Below, piece after piece: positions 1 through 4,459 of a stretch of 7,072 nt of DNA; position 1 is the first letter of the stretch, and each line of letters opens with the position of its first letter. The notes below the pieces were generated by a model that saw only the letters and a list, made by a program, of their open reading frames with translations, did not search any database and was not told the DNA's origin. The position numbers and the translations under genes were made by a program. Source of the DNA: Streptomyces katrae (GTDB lineage: Bacteria > Actinomycetota > Actinomycetes > Streptomycetales > Streptomycetaceae); assembly GCF_000966975.1 (NCBI RefSeq), contig NZ_JZWV01000298.1:1-7072 (forward strand), read 5' to 3'.

Positions 1-71
1 CACCCCCCCACCACCCCTCGACCCGCCCCTCCGCCCCGGGCGGCGGGGCGCAGCGGACCGAGCCCCGCCCC

Positions 72-1070
72 GTGCTGGTCGAGGGCCGGGGGCCGCTGTC
101 CCGCGCCGTGGTGGCCGCCCTGCGCGGCGGCCCGCCCCCGGCCCCGGACACCGCGGCGGCCCGGGGGGCCGACCCGTGGGGCGAGGACCTCCACCTTGCC
201 CTCTACCTGCTCTACGAACTGCACTACCGGGGCTTCGAGGGCGTGGACGACGCCCTGGAATGGGATCCGGCGCTGCTGGCGGTGCGCGGAACCCTGGAGG
301 ACCGTTTCCTCCACGCCCTGCGCACGGCGACGGCCGGGGCCCCGCAGACCGTGGCCGAGGCCTTCGCCGCCCTCCTCGTCGAACCCGTGGACCTGTCCGG
401 AAGCCTCAGCCACCACCTGGAGACCGAGGGCGAGCTGTGGCAGCTGCGCGAGTACGCGGCCCTGCGCTCCCTGTACCACCTGAAGGAGGCCGACCCGCAC
501 GCCTGGGTGATCCCGCGCCTGTACGGCCGGGCCAAGGCCGCCATGGTCGCCATCGAGTACGACGAGTTCGGCGCCGGCCACCCCGACCGGATCCACGCCC
601 GCCTCTTCGCCGGCCTCATGGCCGACCTCGGCCTGGACACCGCCTACGGCCACTACCTGGACCGGGCTCCCGCGCCCCTGCTCGCCACCGTCAACCTGAT
701 GTCCCTCCTGGGCCTGCACCGCGCCCTGCGGGGGGCCCTGGTCGGGCACTTCGCGTACGTGGAGGTGACCTCCCCGCCCGGCTCCCGCCGCCTCGCCAGG
801 GCCATGCGCCGGTGTGGGGCGGGTCCGGCGGCCGAGCACTTCTACGCCGAGCACGTGGAGGCCGACGCGGTCCACGAGCAGGTCGTGCGCCACGAGGTCG
901 TCGGAGGCCTGCTCGCCGACGAGCCGGAGCTGGAGTCCGACGTCGCCTTCGGCTGCGCGGCGACCGTCCTGCTGGAGGAGCGCCTCGCCGCCCACATCCG
1001 TACGGCATGGGACCGGCACCGCTCGGCCCTGCGCACCCCGGCCGGCGCCGGGCCGGCACCGTCGGCGTGA
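72..1070 (+). CDS. Iron-containing redox enzyme family protein (heme-oxygenase-like fold), possibly 5'-truncated by the window edge
   Basis: The predicted protein of 332 residues is mostly helical and matches the heme-oxygenase-like iron-containing redox enzymes common in Streptomyces. Family hallmarks are the stretch E162-Y-D-E165 followed by H175 (EYDEFGAGHPDRIH) and the later EHVEADAVHE block, residues 260-269. Together these supply the Glu, His and Asp ligands expected of a dinuclear iron site. Known members of this superfamily (for example UndA, SznF, CADD) use O2 and two irons to oxidise fatty acids, amino acids or guanidines. The substrate here cannot be told. The GTG at 72 has no clear ribosome site, and the same frame is open to base 3 with every codon ending in G or C, so the true start may lie outside the window. 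The family usually begins with a variable Pro-rich leader before the 'GPLS' motif (residues 7-10), which fits such an extension. A strong stem-loop follows the stop, so the gene is probably the end of its transcript. Confidence 0.85.
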   Translation: MLVEGRGPLSRAVVAALRGGPPPAPDTAAARGADPWGEDLHLALYLLYELHYRGFEGVDDALEWDPALLAVRGTLEDRFLHALRTATAGAPQTVAEAFAALLVEPVDLSGSLSHHLETEGELWQLREYAALRSLYHLKEADPHAWVIPRLYGRAKAAMVAIEYDEFGAGHPDRIHARLFAGLMADLGLDTAYGHYLDRAPAPLLATVNLMSLLGLHRALRGALVGHFAYVEVTSPPGSRRLARAMRRCGAGPAAEHFYAEHVEADAVHEQVVRHEVVGGLLADEPELESDVAFGCAATVLLEERLAAHIRTAWDRHRSALRTPAGAGPAPSA

Positions 1071-1081
1071 CCACACGGTGC

Positions 1082-1112
1082 CGGCCCCTCCCGCCCCGGG
1101 CGGCCGGGGCCG
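1082..1112 (+). terminator. Strong GC stem-loop after the redox enzyme gene
   Basis: CGGCCCC (1082-1088) pairs perfectly with GGGGCCG (1106-1112). Inside it, CCGCC (1091-1095) pairs with GGCGG (1099-1103) around a 3-base loop, separated from the outer stem by a small 2/2 internal loop. It starts 11 bases after the stop codon at 1070. There is no U-run, which is common for Streptomyces terminators. It probably ends the redox enzyme transcript. Confidence 0.6.
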
Positions 1113-1145
1113 TTCCGCCACCCGGGGGCTCGCCCGTCCGGCGGA

Positions 1146-1187
1146 CGTATCCCCGGGTGCGGGGCGCGGCCGCCCGGACGGGATACG
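1146..1187. repeat. Inverted repeat upstream of the DoxX gene
   Basis: CGTATCCC (1146-1153) and GGGATACG (1180-1187) are perfect 8-base complements separated by 26 bases. Directly to the left is a compact CGTCCG-G-CGGACG palindrome (1135-1147). The pair lies 41-82 bases before the DoxX start, where an operator or promoter would be expected. It could instead be a stem-loop in the leader. No convincing -35/-10 pair is visible. Confidence 0.35.
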
Positions 1188-1227
1188 GATGTTCCTGCTG
1201 TCCGCCCCATCGCCCCAGGGAGACCCG

Positions 1228-1755
1228 ATGAGCTGCATCAACCGACGCGACCTCGCACTGCTTGCCCTCCGCGCCGGGACCGGAGCCGTGCTCATGGCGC
1301 ACGGTACGCAGAAGCTGTTCGGCTGGTTCGGAGGGGGAGGCCTGGACAAGACCGCAGCCGCGATGGAGCACATGGGCTTCGTCCCCGGCCGCCAGAGCGC
1401 CCTGGCCGCGGGGCTCGGCGAGACGGGCGGCGGCGCCCTGCTGGTCCTGGGCCTGGCGACCCCGGCGGCGGGCGCGGCCGCGGCGGGCGCCATGGCCGGA
1501 GCGGTGTCCGTCCACGCCCCGCACGGGTTCTTCGCCCAGGCCGGCGGATTCGAGTATCCGGCGTTCCTCGGGTTCACCGCCGCCGCCATCGGCCTCGCCG
1601 GTGCGGGCCGCTACTCCCTGGACCACGCCACCGGCCACACCTTCGACCAGCGGTGGATGCTCGTCCTGGCCTTCACCGCGAGCGCGGCGGCGGCGGCCGC
1701 GGTCGTCGCCAGACGCGCCCGGGGGCAGCAGTCCGGCGGCGGGGACTCCGCCTGA
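1228..1755 (+). CDS. DoxX family integral membrane protein
   Basis: This 175-residue protein has the DoxX signature: an N-terminal hydrophobic helix with the conserved HGTQKLFGWF segment (residues 25-34), then a Gly-rich GGLDKTAAAMEHMGF stretch (37-51) and GETGGGALLVLGL (64-76). Hydrophobic segments lie at about 9-25, 56-77, 78-95, 110-127 and 143-163, so it spans the membrane four or five times. The C-terminus is basic and presumably cytoplasmic. DoxX proteins are named after a subunit of archaeal thiosulfate:quinone oxidoreductase. Most bacterial members have no proven activity, though some take part in membrane redox or oxidative-stress complexes. The start is ATG 1228, chosen because AGGGAGA (1217-1223) sits just upstream and the conserved family region begins soon after. 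Longer readings of the frame run into the upstream gene. No oxidase partner gene is adjacent, so it appears to be monocistronic. Confidence 0.88.
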   Translation: MSCINRRDLALLALRAGTGAVLMAHGTQKLFGWFGGGGLDKTAAAMEHMGFVPGRQSALAAGLGETGGGALLVLGLATPAAGAAAAGAMAGAVSVHAPHGFFAQAGGFEYPAFLGFTAAAIGLAGAGRYSLDHATGHTFDQRWMLVLAFTASAAAAAAVVARRARGQQSGGGDSA

Positions 1756-1780
1756 GCCGGTCCGGGGGCGGGACGGCGAA

Positions 1781-1806
1781 CGGTCTGGCGTGATCTTTTC
1801 AGACCG
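1781..1806. repeat. Inverted repeat between the DoxX gene and the secreted-protein gene
   Basis: CGGTCTG (1781-1787) and CAGACCG (1800-1806) are perfect 7-base complements around a 12-base AT-richer loop (GCGTGATCTTTT). It lies 25 bases after the DoxX stop and 85 bases before the next start. It could be the DoxX terminator or an operator for the secreted-protein gene. The sequence does not decide between them. Confidence 0.35.
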
Positions 1807-1879
1807 GAAACAGGCTGTCACGGTGCGCGGCCAGCACATAGGAATGGGCTGCCATTTCCCGTTGGCCGATTTCGCCTCC

Positions 1880-1885
1880 AAGGAG
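1880..1885 (+). promoter_or_regulatory. Ribosome binding site of the secreted-protein gene
   Basis: AAGGAG is centred about 9 bases before ATG 1892. It selects this start over any longer reading of the frame, and the protein then begins with a proper signal peptide. Confidence 0.75.
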
Positions 1886-1891
1886 CCCGTC

Positions 1892-2260
1892 ATGACCCGT
1901 TTGCGCACCACCGCCATGGCCTTCGCCGGTGCCGCCGCGATGTTCGCCCTCGCCGCCGCCCCCGCCCAGGCGGCCCCCGGCGACGTGACGACCACCTGCG
2001 CGAACACCGCCACCCCGGCGGGCTACGTCGACGTCAACTGGGGCTACAGCGCCAGCTGCGGCGGCCAGAACCTCGCGCCGAACATCAAGCAGATCAAGCA
2101 GCTCACGGGCCTGCCCATAGGCACGGTCGTCCAGGCCTGCGGCTCCACGTACTACCCGGCCGGCTGGGTCGCGACCAGCTCGTACTTCTCCAACTCCTGC
2201 GTCGCCTTCCCGAACTCCGGTTTCAACAACAACGCCTGGACCCTCAAGCGCGTCTCCTGA
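1892..2260 (+). CDS. Small exported protein with four cysteines, family unknown
   Basis: The 122-residue product begins with a classical signal peptide: basic MTRLR, a hydrophobic Ala-rich core (residues 8-23) and an AQA cleavage motif ending near residue 27. This leaves a mature protein of about 95 residues. The mature part has exactly four cysteines (C36, C56, C83, C103), which suggests two disulfides. It is rich in Asn, Ser, Thr, Gly and aromatics, including a YVDVNWGYSASCGG segment (45-58) and a second Tyr/Trp-rich segment around 87-99. No catalytic motif is seen. AAGGAG (1880-1885) lies 6 bases before ATG 1892 and fixes the start. It is probably released from the cell or lodged in the wall. 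A secreted enzyme-inhibitor or wall-associated role is possible, but nothing in the sequence proves it. A hairpin at 2274-2311 closes the unit. Confidence 0.82.
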   Translation: MTRLRTTAMAFAGAAAMFALAAAPAQAAPGDVTTTCANTATPAGYVDVNWGYSASCGGQNLAPNIKQIKQLTGLPIGTVVQACGSTYYPAGWVATSSYFSNSCVAFPNSGFNNNAWTLKRVS

Positions 2261-2273
2261 CCGACCCCCACGC

Positions 2274-2311
2274 GGAGGCGGCGCCCGCGCCGAAGCCCGG
2301 TCACCGCCTCC
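2274..2311 (+). terminator. Hairpin terminator after the secreted-protein gene
   Basis: GGAGGCGG (2274-2281) and CCGCCTCC (2304-2311) form a perfect 8-base stem with a 22-base GC-rich loop, starting 13 bases after the stop at 2260. There is no T-run. As a perfect stem it could stop transcription from either side. Confidence 0.5.
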
Positions 2312-2420
2312 CGCCGCGCATCCGTATCCGCCCGCACCGCGTGACCACGACGAAGGCGAGGGCGACGGCGAGGGGCGAGATCAGGCCAATTCCGGCGATC
2401 TCGCCGTACGGGGCCGTGCG

Positions 2421-2436
2421 GTCGGTAGCGTCCGAC
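2421..2436. repeat. Small inverted repeat in the Roadblock-gene leader
   Basis: GTCGG (2421-2425) and CCGAC (2432-2436) flank TAGCGT, which resembles a -10 hexamer. It lies about 60-75 bases before ATG 2497, a plausible promoter position. No matching -35 is evident, so this is only a weak promoter or operator candidate. Confidence 0.25.
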
Positions 2437-2496
2437 GGAGGAACACCACGCAAGACCCGTGCCGCGCCCGGCACACGAAATCGACGGAGGACAGCC

Positions 2497-2871
2497 ATGG
2501 CGAATGTGGAAGTGTCGCTGAAGGAAGCGATGACCTCGATCGAGGGAGCCCTGGGAGTGGCGCTGGTCGACTACGCCAGCGGAATGGCCCTGGGCACGCT
2601 CGGCGGCGGCAAGGACCTCGACCTGATGGTGGCGGCCGCCGGGAACACCGACGTCATCCGGGCCAAGCTGCGGACCATGGAGATGCTCGGCATCCAGGAC
2701 GAGATCGAGGACCTCCTGATCACCCTGGGCAACCAGTACCACCTGATCCGGATCCGGCGCGGCCGTTCCGGCGGAGGCCTCTTCCTCTACCTGGTGCTGG
2801 ACCGCGGCAGGTCGAACCTGGCGATGGCCCGCCACCAGCTCACCCGTATCGAGGGCGATCTGGAGGTCTAG
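2497..2871 (+). CDS. Roadblock/LC7-like small protein
   Basis: This 124-residue protein has no signal peptide or membrane segment. The order of elements fits a Roadblock/LC7 (profilin-like) fold: a first helix (residues 7-17), a strand pair with the typical 'V-D-x-A-S-G' turn (21-33), a long helix (41-64), strands at 70-76 and 81-87, a Gly-rich loop (RSGGG, 90-94), a strand (95-101) and a final helix (105-118). Roadblock proteins in Streptomyces usually act as dimers alongside Ras-like GTPases or sensor kinases in multi-gene conservons. Here none of those partners is present, so this is a stand-alone copy whose partner is unknown. GGAGG (2486-2490) lies 6 bases before ATG 2497 and fixes the start. 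The same frame is open back to about 2341, but that extension is basic, low-complexity and lacks a ribosome site. Family assignment rests on fold-like pattern rather than on an invariant motif. Confidence 0.75.
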   Translation: MANVEVSLKEAMTSIEGALGVALVDYASGMALGTLGGGKDLDLMVAAAGNTDVIRAKLRTMEMLGIQDEIEDLLITLGNQYHLIRIRRGRSGGGLFLYLVLDRGRSNLAMARHQLTRIEGDLEV

Positions 2872-2903
2872 CCGCGGCGTCCGTCGGGCCCACGCACGCC
2901 CAT

Positions 2904-2925
2904 GAGTTGAAGAACTCTTCAACTC
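2904..2925. promoter_or_regulatory. Perfect 10-2-10 palindrome, probable ArsR operator
   Basis: GAGTTGAAGA (2904-2913) and TCTTCAACTC (2916-2925) are exact reverse complements separated by AC. It is the most AT-rich and most symmetric block in this part of the window. It lies 33 bases after the Roadblock-like gene stop and about 118 bases before the ArsR start. ArsR/SmtB repressors bind inverted repeats with this type of geometry (the classical form is 12-2-12), usually over their own promoter. Autoregulation by the downstream gene is therefore the simplest reading. No T-run follows it, so a terminator is less likely. Confidence 0.6.
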
Positions 2926-3042
2926 GGAACATGTGAAACCGGTCAACATCGGTTCCGCGTGGGCCGGCAGGACGCGACGATGTGTGAGGCGGAGGGGTCC
3001 CCGTCCGGGCCGGACCCGGTTTCGAGGAGGAACAGGAGCGTG

Positions 3043-3405
3043 ATGGGCATGCAGGTCCCGCTGTACCAGGCCAAGGCCGAGTTCTTCCGGATGCTGGGCC
3101 ACCCGGTCCGCATCCGGGTCCTGGAGCTCCTCCAGGACGGCCCGATGCCGGTACGGGACCTGCTGGCCGAGATCGACGTCGAGGCCTCCAACCTGTCGCA
3201 GCAGCTCGGCGTCCTGCGCCGCTCGGGCATCGTCGTCTCCACCCGCGAGGGCTCGACCGTCACCTACGCCCTCGCCGGCGGCGACGTCGCCGAACTCCTG
3301 CGCGCCGCGCGCAGGATCCTCACGGAGATGCTCGTGGGCCGCAACGCCCTGATCGCCGAGCTGAACGACCCCGACCCCGCCGCTCCCGCCCCCGCCCGCA
3401 CGTAG
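3043..3405 (+). CDS. ArsR family winged-helix transcriptional regulator, lacking metal-binding cysteines
   Basis: This 120-residue protein has the ArsR core: an N-terminal helix with the conserved GHPVRIRVLELL segment (residues 19-30), the helix-turn-helix at about 36-62 with recognition helix ASNLSQQLGVLRRSG (48-62), and a beta wing with the TREGSTVTYAL turn (67-77). ArsR repressors dimerise and leave DNA when a metal, redox or other signal binds. Here there is not a single cysteine, and the last helix (81-98) lacks the Asp/His pattern of zinc sensors. The signal is therefore unlikely to be a classical thiol-bound metal. The start is uncertain: GTG 3040, ATG 3043 and ATG 3049 are all served by GAGGAGG (3024-3030) or AGGAG (3034-3038). 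I chose ATG 3043; the family-conserved part begins near residue 3. In many Streptomyces a similar ArsR precedes a SulP-type anion transporter gene, but no transporter follows here. The upstream 22-base palindrome is its likely operator. Confidence 0.88.
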   Translation: MGMQVPLYQAKAEFFRMLGHPVRIRVLELLQDGPMPVRDLLAEIDVEASNLSQQLGVLRRSGIVVSTREGSTVTYALAGGDVAELLRAARRILTEMLVGRNALIAELNDPDPAAPAPART

Positions 3406-3431
3406 GGACGCGAGCCCGCCCTCGCCCCCCT

Positions 3432-3448
3432 CCGCGGGGCCGCCGCGG
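3432..3448 (+). terminator. GC hairpin after the ArsR gene
   Basis: CCGCGG (3432-3437) is repeated as its own complement at 3443-3448 around the loop GGCCG. Flanking CCCC and GGGG runs can lengthen the stem. It sits 26 bases after the ArsR stop codon. There is no T-run. It probably separates the ArsR unit from the small gene downstream. Confidence 0.4.
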
Positions 3449-3505
3449 GGCCTGATGGAGCAACCTCGGCTGCGGACCGGCCCGGGGGGTGGTGGCATCG
3501 GTGGG

Positions 3506-3697
3506 ATGAAGGACCCCTTCGCCTGCGAGGAGCCGGCGCTACTGGCCCGCACCGGCACCGCCGACCGCGCCGCGGCCCGCCGTGCCGTCGCTTCCCGTGC
3601 CACCGACGGCGAGGACCTGCGGGAGCTGCTCGACATGCTCGGCCTGCGCCCGGCCGACGACCCGCCGGCCGGGCGCGAGCGCAGACCACGCACCTGA
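3506..3697 (+). CDS. Small hypothetical protein (63 residues)
   Basis: This short, soluble, mostly helical protein has no signal peptide or membrane segment. It consists of an acidic N-terminus (MKDPFACEEPALLARTG), a basic Ala/Arg helix (residues 20-32) and an acidic-leucine helix DGEDLRELLDMLGLRP (34-49), then a charged Pro/Arg tail. The pattern resembles short conserved Streptomyces proteins of unknown function ending in a 'LLDMLGL' helix. I know of no assigned role. ATG 3506 is preferred over ATG 3455 in the same frame because the extra residues would be a Gly-rich, low-complexity stretch. Neither start has a strong ribosome site; the GGTGG near 3490 is the closest. It lies 100 bases after the ArsR gene in the same direction, beyond a possible terminator, and converges on the TetR gene with 30 bases between the stops. 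Confidence 0.55.
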   Translation: MKDPFACEEPALLARTGTADRAAARRAVASRATDGEDLRELLDMLGLRPADDPPAGRERRPRT

Positions 3698-3727
3698 CCG
3701 CCGGCCGCTGCCGGGCCCGCCGGGTGC

Positions 3728-4372
3728 TCAGCCCGGGAGGGCGTCGGCCAGGCCCGCGCCGAGGAGCCGGAAGGCCCGGTCGGCGGCGGCGACGGCCTCC
3801 GGGTACACCTCGTCCGCGGGGCGGCCCGCCTGTACCTGCTCGCCGTTGCGGTCGGCGAGGGCGCGCAGGACCGTGACGATCTGCACCGCGGCGAGCTGCG
3901 CGGTGAGCTCGTCGGCGCCGGCCTCCTCCAGTGCCTCCGCGAGGGCCGTGATGCTGCGCCCCGCGTACCGCAGCAGCCGCTCGCTGAGGCTCGCCGTCGT
4001 GCTGAGCAGCCGGCCGAAGGCCACCGCGTCGGGGTCGGAGGTGAGCCCGGTGACCGGGTCCTGCCGGGCCAGCGCGTCCAGCAGGTGCGCGTGCAGGGCG
4101 TCGAGCGGGCTCGTACCGGCCGGGCGGGCGCGGACCACGCGGGCCGACTCGTCCTCGTGGTCGGCGAACACGTGCAGGACCAGGTCTTCCTTGGTCGGGA
4201 AGTACGTGAACAGCGTGCGCTTGGAGACCTCGGCCGCATCGGCGATCTCCACGATCGAGACGTCGTCGAAGCCGCGGGTCAGGAACAGCCGCAGTGCCGC
4301 TTCGAAGATCGTCTGCCGGGTGCGCTGCTTCTTGCGTTCCCGCAGTCCAAGGTTCTCAGCGTTCTCAGCCAT
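3728..4372 (-). CDS. TetR/AcrR family transcriptional regulator
   Basis: This 214-residue protein has the standard TetR layout. The N-terminal DNA-binding domain has RERKKQRTRQTIFEAALRLF (residues 11-30), then the helix-turn-helix VSIVEIADAAEVSKRTLFTYF (38-58) and the closing KEDLVLHVF helix (61-69). A variable all-helical ligand and dimerisation domain follows (about 80-210). It is divergent from the FAD monooxygenase gene with 87 bases between the starts, the classic arrangement in which a TetR repressor controls both genes through a shared operator and is released by the substrate of the neighbouring enzyme or a related compound. An imperfect inverted repeat at 4411-4436 in that gap is the candidate operator. 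ATG at 4370-4372 is used. Upstream on this strand only a weak AGGGTGGG lies at ribosome-site distance. The effector cannot be predicted. Confidence 0.92.
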   Translation of the reverse strand: MAENAENLGLRERKKQRTRQTIFEAALRLFLTRGFDDVSIVEIADAAEVSKRTLFTYFPTKEDLVLHVFADHEDESARVVRARPAGTSPLDALHAHLLDALARQDPVTGLTSDPDAVAFGRLLSTTASLSERLLRYAGRSITALAEALEEAGADELTAQLAAVQIVTVLRALADRNGEQVQAGRPADEVYPEAVAAADRAFRLLGAGLADALPG

Positions 4373-4410
4373 GCGCCCACCCTATCAATGGGGTACCCGG
4401 GGGAAACTTG

Positions 4411-4436
4411 CACCTGGTATAGTTATCGACCAAGTG
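4411..4436. promoter_or_regulatory. Candidate TetR operator and promoter in the divergent gap
   Basis: CACCTGGT (4411-4418) and ACCAAGTG (4429-4436) match as an inverted repeat at 7 of 8 positions around a 10-base AT-rich centre. The centre contains TATAGT (4418-4423), a good -10 hexamer for the rightward monooxygenase promoter. A repressor bound here would block it. No convincing -35 is visible. The repeat lies 24-49 bases before ATG 4460 and 39-64 bases from the TetR start. Confidence 0.5.
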
Positions 4437-4459
4437 AAGGAATTGTCCTGGGAGGCTCC

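Noticed and set aside
691..2013. Long minus-strand frame opposite the redox enzyme and DoxX genes
   Set aside because: The translation is low-complexity and has no recognisable domain. Both + strand genes have clear family motifs.
2341..2496. N-terminal extension of the Roadblock-like protein from GTG 2341
   Set aside because: It has no ribosome site, and the extra 52 residues are basic and low-complexity. GGAGG placed 6 bases before ATG 2497 gives a better start.
2904..2925. Terminator of the Roadblock-like gene
   Set aside because: The loop is only 2 bases, no T-run follows, and the symmetry fits a protein-binding site upstream of ArsR better. A dual role is not excluded.
2959..3042. Earlier GTG start for the ArsR protein
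   Set aside because: It would add 28 non-conserved residues. GAGGAGG at 3024-3030 sits at the right distance for the starts at 3040-3049.
2152..4239. Very long open frame on the minus strand covering several genes
   Set aside because: It is antisense to the Roadblock-like, ArsR and small-protein genes and in the wrong frame for TetR. Its product is low-complexity Arg/Pro/Ser/Ala, typical of shadow frames in high-GC DNA.
4085..4459. Upstream extension of the monooxygenase frame
   Set aside because: It runs antisense through the TetR gene and its operator. The Rossmann motif begins 12 residues after ATG 4460, the usual place.
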